Shown here: in pieces, positions 33,101 through 43,638 of the stretch | Numbering within the stretch: position 1 is the stretch's first letter | How the letters are laid out: each line of letters starts with the position of its first letter | NCBI GenBank assembly: GCA_907165275.2 | Contig: CAJRBF020000005.1 | Span: 620,001 to 684,000, forward strand | Direction of reading: 5' to 3' | Origin: Zygaena filipendulae | Taxonomy: Eukaryota > Arthropoda > Insecta > Lepidoptera > Zygaenidae | DNA length: 64,000 nucleotides | Translations under genes and position numbers: made by a program | The notes under the pieces: generated by a model | The model's input: only the letters and a program-made list of their open reading frames with translations | Told to the model about the DNA's origin: nothing | The model's database searches: none

Positions 33101-36100
33101 GAACAAATGACTGCTCTCATAGAGAAGGGTTACGCTGAACCCGCACCGGCATCGTCTACGCCGAATCGAACGTGGTACTTACCACACTTTGCCGTCGTGA
33201 ACCCGTTAAAACCGGAGAAACTTAGAATAGTTCACGACGCCGCTGCCAAGACAAAGGGAGTCTCCCTCAATGATCATTTGCTCACAGGTCCTGATCTGCT
33301 ACAGTCGCTACCGGGAGTCATGATGCGCTTCCGGCAGCATGCCGTTGCTGTCACCGCAGATATAGCGGAGATGTTCATGCAAGTGAAGATACGCCCGTCA
33401 GACCGCGACGCGCTCCGATACCTGTGGAGAGGTAGTCGCCGCGACGGCGAGCCGCCGACAGAATACCGGATGACGTCACTCATCTTCGGCGCCACCTGCT
33501 CGCCGTCAACGGCCATCTACGTTAAGAACAGAAACGCGGTAAGATACCAAAATACTATGCCACGGGCGACAACTGCCGTTGTCAATAATCACTACATGGA
33601 CGACTACCTAGACAGTTTCGAGACCACGGCCGAGGCCGTTGAAGTGTCCAGCCAGGTGCGAGATATCCACCGACGCGGCCACTTTGACCTGCGCAAATGG
33701 GCATCGAACTCAGTCGACGTACTCGGGGCCATTGACCCCGAAGCAGCGCAGCGACCGGCCGTCAATCTGAGCGATGGCAGCCAAATAGAAAAGGTTTTGG
33801 GTCTAGTGTGGAAGCCCCACCAAGATCAACTAGCCTTCAACCTCGACCTGGCACGCATACCAGCGAGGATAATGCAGAGTGCTGCACCAACAAAAAGAGA
33901 AGCGCTCCGTATTGTAATGTCTCTTTATGACCCATTGGGGCTCGCATCGCCTGTAACGGTGCGAGCCAAACAAATTTTACAGGAGGTGTGGCGCCGCGGC
34001 ACAGGCTGGGACGCGAAGCTGAGTCCAGACCTCGCCGAACAATGGACGCTGTGGATGGCGCATCTGCGGAACCTGAGCGCCGTCACAGTGCCGAGGTGCT
34101 ACCTACGCTACAGCGACGCCACATCGCTCCAGCTGCACACCTTCACAGACGCCAGTGAAGTTGCCTACGCAGCCGCCGTATACTGGCGCACCGTCACCCC
34201 GGAGGGCGAGGTAAATGTCACATTAGTACTCGCTAAGGCTCGGGTGGCACCAGTGAAGACAACTTCAATACCGCGGCTCGAGCTACAGGCCGCGGTCATG
34301 GGCAGCCGCATGGCCGCAGCTGTCATTGAGGAGCATCAACGGAAGCCAGAATCACAAACTTTCTGGACCGATAGCAAGACCGTTCTCGCGTGGCTGAGAA
34401 CTGGGGCCCGCGCTTTTAAACCCTTCGTCACCCACCGAATCGCGGCGATCGAAGATAATAGTAGACTTCCAGAATGGCGCTGGGTGCCCACCCGTATGAA
34501 CGTCGCAGACGACGCCACGCGGGACGTGCCGAATGACTTCAACTCCGAGCACCGCTGGTATCGAGGGCCGGAGTTCCTGTACGACGAACCATCGACGTGG
34601 CCGGCCGACTCCCCGGACGCCGCTGTCGTTACAGGTGAGGAAAAAGTCAATAACCTTACGAACGCTGCTCGCCCTGATACGAGAGAATGCGTGCCCGATT
34701 TCAAACGATTCTCTAAATGGGAGAGGCTACTCCGAGCGACCGGCAGAGTCTTGCAGTTCATCGACCTCTGCCGCCGCCGAACCGAGGGCGTCCATTATAA
34801 ACGGACGTCGAAGAACAAAGAAAAGGACGGCGCCTGGAACAAGAAACCAGCCGCCTCGAAGCGCAAAGCCGCGCCAAGGATCCAGCAGCCCGCAGCCGCG
34901 AGACAATACAAGAGTTTGTCAGCGGAACATCTGCGTGCCGCCGAGAAGCTGCTGGTGAGAGCGAGCCAACGCAGCTCGTTCCCGATGGATATCGAGTGCC
35001 TCGAAACAGGTAAGCCCATACCTACCAATAGTCGCTTATACGCACTCGCTGTGTCATTGGTCGATGGCACTATCCAACTCAAGACTCGCATTGACGCGAT
35101 CGAAGGCGTCCCCGAAGTCACCCGGGCGCCGCCAGTGCTGGACGGAGCACACCACCTCGCCCGCCTATACATCGAGTGGACTCACAGGCAACTGCACCAC
35201 AGCGGAGTCGAGATGATCGTAAATGAGGTAAAGCAAAGATATTGGGTGCTCAAATTACGCACCACCGTCCGCACGGCCCTCAAGGCCTGCAGGCCGTGCC
35301 GAATTCGGCGCAACAAACCGCCGACGCCGCCTACGGGTGATCATCCCCGAGGCCGCCTCGCACACCACGTGAGGCCATTCAGCTTTACCGGTGTTGATTA
35401 CTTTGGTCCCCTGACCGTGACCGTTGGGCGGGGGACCCAAAAAAGATATGTTGCACTGTTCACATGTTTGACGACGCGCGCCGTTCACCTCGAGCTGGCC
35501 GCGTCCCTCTCCACCGACTCTGCGGTGATGGCCCTGCGCCGCATGATCGCGCGGCGGGGCTGTCCCACCGAAATTTGGTCTGACAACGGGACCAACCTCC
35601 ATGGCGCCGAGCGCGAGCTCAGGCGGGCCATGGACACAGCAACCGAACATGAAGCAAGCAAGAAGATGATCGCGTGGCGCTTCATCCCTCCTGGGGCCCC
35701 GTTCATGGGCGGGGCCTGGGAGCGCATGGTGCGGTCAGTGAAGACCGCGCTCTCCACGACGCTTCACGAGCGCCAGCCTCACGAAGAGGTGCTCGTGACG
35801 CTCCTCGCCGAAGCCGAGTTCACAGTAAACAGCCGGCCACTGACCCACGTGTCGGTGGACCCGGCTGACGCCGAAGCCATCACGCCGAACCACTTCCTGC
35901 TGCTCGGGTCGGCGCGCCATCCGGTGCCCGGCTCGCTCACCGACCGCGACCTGACTGGCCGGAACAGCTGGCGGGCCTCACAACGCCTGGCCGACCTATT
36001 CTGGGCCAGATGGGTCAAGGAGTACCTGCCGGAGCTCCAAAACCGGCGGGAGCCCCACGAACGCGGGCTCCCCATCAAGTTGAACGACGTCGTGCTCATC

Positions 36101-36295
36101 GCCGACGGCTCGCTACCACGGAATGCGTGGCCGCGCGGCGTCGTCATCGCCGTCTACCCAGGGGCCGACGGGATCGTCAGGGCTGCCGACGTGAAGACAA
36201 GAGGAGGCGTACTACGACGCCCCACGAAGAAGCTGGTGATCCTGCCGACGGATCCGGTCGCCTTCCCAGCGAGTTTCTGCAGCGCCCTCTACTGA
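30155..36295 (+). CDS. BEL/Pao Gag-Pol polyprotein
   Basis: An open frame of 2046 codons starts 43 nt after the 5' LTR. The N-terminal third is Ala/Thr/Pro-rich, with a coiled-coil-like stretch near 225-255 and a proline-rich array of (S/P)PPAGQ-type hexapeptides around 310-350. A Gag core and Cys/His knuckles (CPVCNAVGHTTEVC near 624, then CFRC) follow. The Pao-type aspartic protease has LLDDGSTITLVD near 738. RT covers about 1000-1200 with YMDD near 1146; RNase H has FTDASEVAYAA near 1328. Integrase has HRQLHHSGVE...CRPCR near 1678 and the DDE triad in GVDYFGPL, WSDNGTN and GGAWERMV, ending in the DUF5641-type tail. No frameshift or stop is present. GC-rich codon use contrasts with the AT-rich flanks. 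Confidence 0.96.
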   Translation: MPVTRSTSGRSQARPVTHRQPPASPSEDIDAGTSTPATVSLIEAPTPSTAAITSTAATVTARHAVERTDAPQRSQLMLAAAVPPSADSMQPVAPTPSAAVTTSAAATTAIARSTSEHIVPQYSQGRCRLQQTPATAASPSVAPTGSVAPTPSAAETPSVAATTATAHTAERTQALQRPQLPTVPAESVLSASDACTRRSGSRTVKKESKARQEARLRLKLAAARLAVLEAEEELESVESHVDAISVAETNKRVGAWLTDSRAHLFDFPDEPIEQPLSVPPPPTSVPAAPLQPQLPSIAAPTLTGPPPPPLQPPAESPPAGQSPPAGQPPPAGQSPPTGHSPPAGQSPPAGHSPPAWAPPPAAPLPPAWAPPPAGPQPPPVWAPSGATPPAETNVNMSQLAEAIALAARGGHARSRAFAELPNYSGSHQEWLLFNAAYKDSSSTYTATENVARLRRSLRGKAKEAVESLLICNSNPDEIMRTLESRFGRPDCIASTELDRLRALPRPTDSPRDLCIFASRVINSVATLQALNKQQYLHNPDIVKVTTDKLCPSIRYRWYQYAKPHRDQEPDLVTLARFLGLEAETCAPYAQPEQVSPLEPASRPPQRRPNRTFAATENSDSAKPKCPVCNAVGHTTEVCKKFNDLSCDARWDLAKERRLCFRCLHVRKRMHSCKTKKCDRDGCPLSHHALLHSTSRAKKAPTQETETVTTACAPTKFQTYLKIIPVCVSGPAGVVNTHALLDDGSTITLVDADLARQTGATGPVEPLFIEAIAGTRLATPSSQHVALQLKGSRGDAEIMARTIDALRLSPQAVTESDLADCLHLEDIKDEIRYDDIQPRILIGQDNWHLLLASEVRKGQRHQPVASLTPLGWVLHGAHSRTLGQRVHHVYHLTTDDRMDEQLKHYFALESLTVNPKRPVNDPEARALRILDECTTEKDGRYETALLWKQDDPAMPCNRENALSRLHGIERKLDRSPSLKVRYEEQMTALIEKGYAEPAPASSTPNRTWYLPHFAVVNPLKPEKLRIVHDAAAKTKGVSLNDHLLTGPDLLQSLPGVMMRFRQHAVAVTADIAEMFMQVKIRPSDRDALRYLWRGSRRDGEPPTEYRMTSLIFGATCSPSTAIYVKNRNAVRYQNTMPRATTAVVNNHYMDDYLDSFETTAEAVEVSSQVRDIHRRGHFDLRKWASNSVDVLGAIDPEAAQRPAVNLSDGSQIEKVLGLVWKPHQDQLAFNLDLARIPARIMQSAAPTKREALRIVMSLYDPLGLASPVTVRAKQILQEVWRRGTGWDAKLSPDLAEQWTLWMAHLRNLSAVTVPRCYLRYSDATSLQLHTFTDASEVAYAAAVYWRTVTPEGEVNVTLVLAKARVAPVKTTSIPRLELQAAVMGSRMAAAVIEEHQRKPESQTFWTDSKTVLAWLRTGARAFKPFVTHRIAAIEDNSRLPEWRWVPTRMNVADDATRDVPNDFNSEHRWYRGPEFLYDEPSTWPADSPDAAVVTGEEKVNNLTNAARPDTRECVPDFKRFSKWERLLRATGRVLQFIDLCRRRTEGVHYKRTSKNKEKDGAWNKKPAASKRKAAPRIQQPAAARQYKSLSAEHLRAAEKLLVRASQRSSFPMDIECLETGKPIPTNSRLYALAVSLVDGTIQLKTRIDAIEGVPEVTRAPPVLDGAHHLARLYIEWTHRQLHHSGVEMIVNEVKQRYWVLKLRTTVRTALKACRPCRIRRNKPPTPPTGDHPRGRLAHHVRPFSFTGVDYFGPLTVTVGRGTQKRYVALFTCLTTRAVHLELAASLSTDSAVMALRRMIARRGCPTEIWSDNGTNLHGAERELRRAMDTATEHEASKKMIAWRFIPPGAPFMGGAWERMVRSVKTALSTTLHERQPHEEVLVTLLAEAEFTVNSRPLTHVSVDPADAEAITPNHFLLLGSARHPVPGSLTDRDLTGRNSWRASQRLADLFWARWVKEYLPELQNRREPHERGLPIKLNDVVLIADGSLPRNAWPRGVVIAVYPGADGIVRAADVKTRGGVLRRPTKKLVILPTDPVAFPASFCSALY

Positions 36296-36320
36296 ACGCG
36301 AGCGCTGCACGGCGGGAGGA

Positions 36321-37071
36321 TGTGCAGGACGACCGACGTGCCCGAGACAACCGACGTCTTCATAGAATAAGTTAGGCATAAGTAATAATATATAGCAACA
36401 TAAGTATAGAAAGATTGTATAGGTTTAGAGGTGCACCTATAATTTTAAAATAGACTAAAACTTGTATATTGAACCTTATTGCCAAGCCCATAAAAGCGGC
36501 CATCACTTTGGCAATAAAAGGTAAAGTTTCTAGAAGCTTTTACGGCCACTGAATCGCATCCGCCCGCTGAGTATAGCGAGCAAAAACCGTTGGCCAATGG
36601 GTGCCACGAATAGCAGTGAGCTTCATGTCCTCGACTCGTCATTTTTGATAGCCATTGACTGTGACCAATGGGTAAGCTTACATTAATTGAGATTGTGAAA
36701 ATTAAATGAACAGAAACTGCATTTATTTCCTGCGAACACTAGCAAAACGCGCACTAGAAAAAAGTTATAAATATTAGACATTGAAATAGGAACCTTACAG
36801 TTCGCCAAATATTAGAAAGACAATGCGTCGTATAGTTCAGTCAGTTTAATTAGAATCAATTCGCGATATAGTATTTCCTAGTTAAGCTCGTTGCATACGC
36901 TAGTGGTCACGGGTATAGTGCCGCTCTGATTAGACAGTAAAAGAGCGTTATCACTGGCATTCGCCGTTCTGATTCCTGAGTCTCCGTACCCAGTAATAGC
37001 TACGTACGAGTCAGGTGGACAGAGTAATCGTCATACAGTCCACTTGCCCGACAGCCCATCTGGCCCGTACA
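36321..37071 (+). repeat. 3' LTR of the BEL/Pao element
   Basis: The partner of 29355-30111, followed by the ATAGA duplication. Confidence 0.93.
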
Positions 37072-37835
37072 ATAGAGATAAAAAAATATGGAACATTTAA
37101 ATGGTTATTAATGTTTTTACAAATGCAAATAACACTCAGTTGAGTTTTTTAGAACAGAGTTATCTCGATATTACAGACAGAAAATCGTATTTTAGTTATA
37201 TTTAGATCCAACTTGATGGGAAAGCGACGGCGCGCGATGACATTTCATCGAATTTTATAAATAATAAACATGCGCGGACCGTGGAACCGTGGTGATCAGC
37301 ACTTTAGAGTTATGAGAACAATAAGTATACGTACTGATTGCAGAAACAGTACCTACAAACGATAAGTGCTTGAAGTCATAAAAATTATATTTTATACCTC
37401 TTATAAGCAAATATTTTTTGTAAACCGCGGGAAATAGTTCCAGCTTTAAGACTTCGTTATCACTGTCATAATTTCCAAATAGACCAATTTTCATGAGTTT
37501 TCGTATTTCGTTTTTCTACATAATAATTTATGTTTTGCGTTAAATTCTCAGATTAACTGTATGTTTATTAATGCAACGTAATAAAGACATACATGAACCA
37601 TTTAAACAGAAACATGTGTGGTTATTACATATTTGCTAACCGTACCGAATGTCAAAGGTAAGTAAAAAATAAAGATAAGTAGTAAGCGAAGCGAAGGGAA
37701 ACATACAGTACAGTACAGTCTCTGCTGTTGCGATTTAGACATTGCGAGTGCTTAGAATCTTTGTGTTCACTGCGTAAAGTTATGGTGTCCTCGAGTCAAT
37801 CTGATCACAAAATATGTGCTTTATTTATAACTCAG

Positions 37836-37995
37836 TGACGACTTGAGCAATCTAGCCCTAGTTTCTGATTTACAGAAGATCGTTGAGCCAATCTGGTGCC
37901 GAATTTGATTCGGCGACGACTTGAGCAATCTAGCCTGAAAATCTGAAACTTTGAAGATCGTTGAGCCAATCTGGTACTGAGTTTAAATATATGCT
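37836..37995. repeat. two-unit tandem repeat, period 78 bp
   Basis: GACGACTTGAGCAATCTAGCC and GATCGTTGAGCCAATCTGGT each occur twice, 78 bp apart. The surrounding stretch (37077-38116) is otherwise AT-rich without a recognisable gene; open frames across it have no motif. Confidence 0.75.
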
Positions 37996-38116
37996 TCAAC
38001 ATTAACTGTGGAGAGACACCTGACAATATAGTGAACATAATAGTTTCTAACATAAGTTCTAACATTCAATTATTAAATTCAAAGTTTTACGTATAACTTG
38101 TATGTGCTTATGTGTG

Positions 38117-38171
38117 ATGAAAATACTTAATAGTTCACATGATGGTTCCGCGGTACAGGCAGATAGTTCAG
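38117..38171 (+). CDS. possible short first coding exon
   Basis: An ATG opens MKILNSSHDGSAVQADSS and runs into TTCAG|GTATGTTT, a good splice donor. The 78-bp repeats lie just upstream and could be 5' UTR. No downstream exon could be matched, and ATG plus donor can occur by chance. Confidence 0.22.
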
Positions 38172-38411
38172 GTATGTTTTTATTTATTCATAATTTGGTA
38201 ACTAAACATGCAAACGGGTTATTATTGTTTGTTTTTTGTTGTACGATCGACATGTGAATCTTTGCATGATCCATATGACAGATACATTTTTTAAATCAGT
38301 ATATTATAATAATTATTGTTTTCACCGCTCCTGGCGAAAGAACGACATTCGTTGTTTTGTTGCATGGTTGATCAAATAAATGATCGATCCGACAAGTGAA
38401 TCATTTTGATT

Positions 38412-38513
38412 GGTATATATTGTATGGTCTGGACCATCGGAGTGATTTCGCGAGCGAGCACGAGCTCGCTCATTGCGAAAGAACGAAGTGGTCCAGAACA
38501 TACAATATATACC
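38412..38513. repeat. imperfect palindrome (foldback hairpin)
   Basis: Arms of about 45 bp: the left starts GGTATATATTGTATGGTCTGG and the right ends with its reverse complement, with one or two mismatches and a diverged centre around GAGCGAGCACGAGCTCGC. It ends about 20 bp from the broken 3' edge of the LINE at 38533. Confidence 0.8.
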
Positions 38514-38532
38514 TACTATAGGCTATATATAG

Positions 38533-40496
38533 TAGGGGACCCAATAATGAACCGTGTGGGACTCCCGAGGTAATTTTGATAAAATTAGACCTTTGTCCCC
38601 CCACCACAACCGCCTGACACCGGTTTCTAATGTAGGACTCAATCCACCTAAGCAGATCACCGCAAAAACTTTCTGTAGCTTCTTAACAAGGATTACCGAT
38701 TTTGAAAAGCCTTTTCAAAATCGGTATAAACCACATCAACCTGACCACAAGAATTCATTCCATCCAATACCTCACCAACAAATATGGTAAGATTTGTAGT
38801 GGTAGATCGACCCTTCAAGAAACCGTGTTGCTGAATCGGAGCTGCTCGCGAAACCAGTCTGTAAATTGAATTATATGCCACCTTCTCCAAAAGTTTACTT
38901 AAGACATTCAAAATGGAAATTGGTCTAGAGTTCTCTATTGCAGTCTTCAATCCTTTTTTATGGATCGGTAAGATGTGTGCGGATTTCCAGATAGTAGGAA
39001 ATGCACCCTCACGGAACGACCTGTTGAAAATAATAGTTAAGAGGTTGAGCTAGTCTCTCAGCACAGCGCACAAAAAATACTGGTGGTAAGCCATCATTGC
39101 CAGCTCCTTTAGTTGTATCTAGTGAGCATAGCATTTTATAAATTTGTTTTTGTATAGTTTCTACGCTGCTTAAAATCTCATTAAAGACCTCAGGGTAATT
39201 TTTTTCAGGATAACTTAGAACTGGTACAGAAAACATTTCTTTGAAAAAGTCGTTGAACGCAGAGCATATATCTGCTATATTACTAAGTGTTTGGCCATTA
39301 CGATGCATCACTTTTGGATAATCAGAACGATTCTGCATTTTAGATTTTATAAAAGACCAAAAAATTGTTGGGTTCTTTTTTATGTTAGATTCCGAAAAAG
39401 ATATATGTTTTCTGTAGCAGTCTATCTGCAAAGTCTTTGCTCTTTGACGCAACAGAGAGAAACTAGCGTAATCAACTGGATTGTTAAAAGATTTCCACTG
39501 TTTATGTATTTTATTTTTTCTCTCAACACATTGATAAGGGCACGGTTATACCACATAGGATAACTATGGAGAGAACTAACAGTCGTTATGGGGATGTATT
39601 GCTCCCGAAGATTGACTAAAATTGTGTAGAATCTATCAAGAGCTGCGTCGAGGGTACAATTTTATAAAATATCTGACCGGTTGTGTTGAAGCAATTCATC
39701 ATTAATACCGTTATAATCCTTTATAGAATCGATATTTTCTAACTGGAACATTTTTAGGAAAAGGAGTTACTATATTTTCTGCGTTGACGTGTAAGGAAGG
39801 GTGATATTTATCCTCAGTAACCAAGGGTGTGCATACTTTTTCTATTTCCAAAGAAAAGTTGGCATACACCAAATCCAGTATATTATCGCTGTGATTACTT
39901 ACGCGGTTAACATGTTCCAAGCCCATGCTCGCGGTTAAATAATACAAGGTAGAGTTCTAAAGATCGGTTGCACCCTTTTTTAAGTAAGTTGGTCCAATAT
40001 CTGTCCATCTTATACACGGCAGATTAAAGTCGCCGGCCACCAAGAAATAATCATTAGGATTAGATTCAACCACCTTACACATGGAATCTGCAAATAGGTT
40101 GATATTTTCCGCTAGTGAACGATTAGGCGGCAAGTAAGCAAGTGCTATATGCAGATTATGGCCGCAACGTAGGGAGCTAGCAGGCACAGTGAGCCACAAG
40201 CACTCAAGACTATCGGCGCTCCACTCAGGACGCGCGCGCGCCTCGAGGCGCGCCGCGCACAGCGCCAGCACACCCCCACCGCGAGCATGGGTGCCGCGGT
40301 CGCGGCGATAAACCGCATAACGATCGCACGACAGCTCAGAGTCCAGCACACCACGATAAAGCCACGACTCTGTTATTAGAATGACATCGAACTCTGATAA
40401 GAGGACGTTGTTGTAAAAAATGTTGGTTTTCGTACGTAATCCGCGCGCGTTTTGATAATAAATGTTCAGACTGCATGTTTTTTTTGACATCGCCAT
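38533..40496 (-). pseudogene. Jockey-type LINE ORF2, broken and lacking its 3' half
   Basis: From the right: an endonuclease start (SLNIYYQNARGLRTKTN, ITESWL, GGGVLAL, VAGDFNLP at 39957-40496), a second frame (39711-39947), a linker segment (39009-39452, NPTIFWSFIKSKM), then RT (SRPISILNVLSKLLEKV, QHGFLKGRSTT, 38693-38950). A shifted frame continues to a GVP-GS-type motif near 38550. Sequence then ends abruptly before the YADD box. Loss of the 3' side is unusual, since LINE copies are normally 5'-truncated; deletion or a later insertion is the likely cause. At least three frameshifts are present. Confidence 0.8.
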
Positions 40497-40499
40497 TTC

Positions 40500-41440
40500 G
40501 AATAAGAATTATCAAAATATCTTGTAGTTAAAATCATATAGTAAGTAAATTACCCTTTGTTAATAGCCAATGCGTCCAATGAATGTTACCTATGACTTAC
40601 TGATTATTAAGGTTCATTGACTGAATAGTTTATACTGACCATGACTTGGCTTTTAACAGATAACAGATGGTAATGGTTAGGATAAGACATGACATTCAGT
40701 TTTAGCCATCAAATGTTTTTAAACATTTGTTAAAATGCAATAATATGGTAGTCATTTAGTAACTACTAACTACCATTTCATACGTTACTCTAATCTACCT
40801 TATAACTCTTAATTTAATAACTTAATTTACAATGAACTGAAGTGCACAAAACACAATAATGTCTATTGCCTATGGTTAAAAAAATAAATGCACCTTACCG
40901 CCGCACTCAGAGTCGACTTTAATGATTACTTAGTTAAGTATAGATTTTTAAAACAAAATTGCCGCATTCAGAGACGTTCAGTAAATTAATGTTAATTGGT
41001 ATTTAATGAGATGTAACTTAATTAGTGAAATGCCAATTAACATTAATTTATTAAACTTGGGGCTTAGCCAAGTTGACAAACGTTGATCGTTAATAGAATA
41101 GAAAACTGCGAAACGTATCGCTAAGTCAGGTTTCACGTCAAGTGGTAGCCAAGTTTACACGTTAGGAGTTCGTTCAAAACAATAGAATAGAACGTTGTCG
41201 ATTGCACAATTTTTCATATTTAATGAATAAAATACAAACCTATTGTACTTTATTTAAATAATAACTAATAAAGTTAAATTATTATTAACATTAGGTAAAT
41301 AAATAAAATAAAAAAAAATAAAAAAGCCTTTTATTTCATACTACACGCTAACTTATAAAACATGAATTCTTAAAAAGTTTTTTTTTTTTTTTTACAATAT
41401 GTTTATTTTATTTTTAATTAAATACAACTTATTTAGTAAG
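40500..41440. other. AT-rich non-coding interval with an inverted repeat
   Basis: Includes an inverted repeat of TAAATTAATGTTAATTGG-type arms (about 40981-41052) and T- and A-runs around 41310-41395. No gene is visible. Confidence 0.5.
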
Positions 41441-41450
41441 TAAGAACCCC

Positions 41451-41645
41451 TCATTCGAAGGTAAAGGCCTCCTCTAGAGATTGCCAAGCGTCTCTGTTCT
41501 CCGCTATCTCCATCCACTGTTCGCCAGCCACTTGTATAATGTCATCTGCCCATCGGGCAGCTGGTCTGCCTCTCTTTCTAGTGCCTGGTGGTCCCTTCCA
41601 GCAAGTCAGCCTGTCAAGTAACATTAGGTACCTAAACAATAACAA
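41451..41645 (-). pseudogene. C-terminal fragment of an RTE-type LINE
   Basis: Encodes KRGRPAARWADDI, WMEIAENRDAWQSLEEAF, the conserved end of RTE/BovB-like reverse transcriptase proteins. Only this tail is present. Confidence 0.6.
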
Positions 41646-41816
41646 AATATTACAATTGAGACGAGGGATTGAGAAAAGAGAGAAACAAGCATAAAATTGA
41701 GATCTATTCCTTGATAGAAAAAATATTAATAATAAATGTTTAGGTATCTGTTAAATGGATGCGAATGATTCAAAACTACATTTAATAAGTTGCAATTTAT
41801 CTCCAACTAGCTGACC

Positions 41817-42110
41817 CCCGCGGGTTCACCAGCCGTAATTTCGGAGTTCCCGCAGGAATTCTGGGATAAAAGTACCCTATGTCACTCATGATCACTGTAG
41901 TTTCCTATAAGTGCAAAAAATTTCAAAATTGGTTCTGTAGATCCAGAGATTATCCCCTACAACCTCACAAACTCACAATCTCCGGAGTTCCCGTGGGATT
42001 TCTATAATAAAAAGTAGCCTATGTCACTCAAGATCACTGTAGTTTCTTATTTAAGTGAAAGAATTTTTACAATCGGTTCACTAGATCCATATCACAAAAG
42101 TTTTTTATCT
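41817..42110 (-). repeat. Helitron-like fragment, reverse orientation
   Basis: Starts at CTAGCTGACCCCCGCGGG, the reverse complement of the CTAG 3' end. It contains two diverged copies of a GGAGTTCCCG...CTATGTCACTCA-GATCACTGTAGTTTC unit (about 41850 and 41975). Confidence 0.6.
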
Positions 42111-42139
42111 ACTTTAATTCTGTAACTATCGACGTTTAG

Positions 42140-42560
42140 GCGTGAGCAATTTTCTGTGTAGACAAGTTCCTAGCCATATCAACACAAATGCGTTGATCGC
42201 TCGTTCTGTAACGTGAAGAGAAAAAAAACAGTGTAGATGGTCTGTGGTGTGCGTACTTTACGTCAAACTCAAAACGCAGGAGTAAAAAAACCAGTTCTCG
42301 TGGATCGCGCGTGCGCACGGACGTATCTTTGAGCTGCGTCAAATAATTTAATTAGTGACAAGGACAAATCTATAGGTTAAAAAAGGACATCATAACGTCA
42401 TAATCGTGAGTGTCGGCGCTTGCGCAGGTGACCCCGCCTCCGCTCCCTTCCATTAACACCTACGTGCAAGTACACAGGTGCACAGTAAGCTGCACCGGTG
42501 ACTCACCTCGTGCCGACGGCAATTGCATGCGACTGTGTTTATAGGCCTACTTAGACGAAA
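42140..42560 (+). other. probable 5' UTR/promoter region of the downstream LINE
   Basis: More GC-rich than its surroundings near 42410-42540, with repeated GCAGGTG/CACCGGTGA-type motifs. It lies directly before ORF1. No ORF is supported. Confidence 0.4.
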
Positions 42561-43565
42561 GTGAAAATGCATAGAACGCCAATCAAAGACAGGGGATTCG
42601 GGTCCGATCCAAATATTTCAGGGGGAAAAGACAAGACAGTGACTATGGATAGCTGGATTAACGTCAGACAAAAGAAGAAACGCTTGGATGATGATACAGA
42701 TAGTGATCCCTGCCTTGTAAATAAACCTCGGCGGCAAAAAACATCATGCTGCAATTCAGAGTCCATTAACCAAACTTTGGTTGCATTCAGTGGGCAAATG
42801 GAAACAATGAACGCGATTCTAAGCGCTATGAAAGAGGAACAAAATATTCGTCTCTCGCGAATTCATAATGAGATGTCAGATATTAAAAACCAAATCAATG
42901 ACATTAAGAAAACAAACCAAGAAATTGAAAAATCTGTGGATTATCTTGGAGAAAAGTATACAGAATTGGAAAAGTCTAGAAAAGAAATGAAAGAAGATTC
43001 TAAAAAACAAGAGAATAGAGTAAAAGACATGGTCCAAAAAAATTTGTATCTCGAAAAATGTAACAAGGCTTTGGAAGAGCGTGTAATGAGACTGGAGCAA
43101 AAAGAATTAGAAATGCAAATTGAAATTATGAATATACAGAAGCAAGAAGGAGAGAATCTAATGGAGATTGTTAAAAAAATTGCGCAGGAGTTACAATTAG
43201 GGACAGAAGATGTTGAAAAAGTCTGGAGAATGCCCGGCGAAAACAATAAGGTCCCACGGCCCTTGGTTGTAACATTACGCTCACGAGATGCCCGCACAGA
43301 ATGGTTAAAGTGTAAAAAGAGGATTATCACAAATGATTCAGTATTTAAAAATAATAACAACTCTCGAATTTACATAAACGAGCATATAACTCGTCAAATT
43401 CGTCAATTGTTTTGGAGTGTGAAAACCAGACTAAAAGATATATATAAATTTATTTGGATACAGAGCGGTAAAATACTTGTCAAGAAAAATGAAAATGAAA
43501 AGAAAGTGTATCAGATTAATTTTGAAAGTGATATTGAAGCTCTAATTGAAAAGAAGGAGGAGTAA
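42561..43565 (+). CDS. LINE ORF1 protein (coiled coil plus RRM-like domain)
   Basis: 334 codons. After a polar N-terminus, residues about 75-215 form a long Glu/Lys-rich heptad coiled coil. From about 215 a fold typical of LINE ORF1 proteins follows, with VEKVWRMPG, PRPLVVTLRSRDARTEWLKCKKR and YINEHITRQIRQLFW. This type of protein trimerises and binds the LINE RNA. No zinc knuckles are present. The frame is intact and its stop is 73 bp before ORF2. It may start at this ATG or at the one two codons later. Confidence 0.85.
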   Translation: MKMHRTPIKDRGFGSDPNISGGKDKTVTMDSWINVRQKKKRLDDDTDSDPCLVNKPRRQKTSCCNSESINQTLVAFSGQMETMNAILSAMKEEQNIRLSRIHNEMSDIKNQINDIKKTNQEIEKSVDYLGEKYTELEKSRKEMKEDSKKQENRVKDMVQKNLYLEKCNKALEERVMRLEQKELEMQIEIMNIQKQEGENLMEIVKKIAQELQLGTEDVEKVWRMPGENNKVPRPLVVTLRSRDARTEWLKCKKRIITNDSVFKNNNNSRIYINEHITRQIRQLFWSVKTRLKDIYKFIWIQSGKILVKKNENEKKVYQINFESDIEALIEKKEE

Positions 43566-43638
43566 CCTGTATATTAAATATATTCTTATATATAATTAAA
43601 TAAGCAAATATATAAGTTTAGTTTGCAATAATATTTGT

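Larger units (their letters stand above)
29355..37071 (+). mobile_element. complete BEL/Pao LTR retrotransposon
   Basis: LTRs 29355-30111 and 36321-37071 (TGTGCAGG...CCGTACA) flank one intact polyprotein frame. A 5-bp duplication ATAGA occurs at 29350-29354 and 37072-37076; 5 bp is typical of this superfamily. The LTRs differ by one small indel and a few substitutions, so the insertion is recent. A purine-rich GGCGGGAGGA precedes the 3' LTR. No primer site beginning TGG is visible after the 5' LTR. Confidence 0.96.

Noticed and set aside
42561..43565. A cellular coiled-coil protein
   Set aside because: Its C-terminal motifs and the ORF2 immediately downstream identify LINE ORF1.
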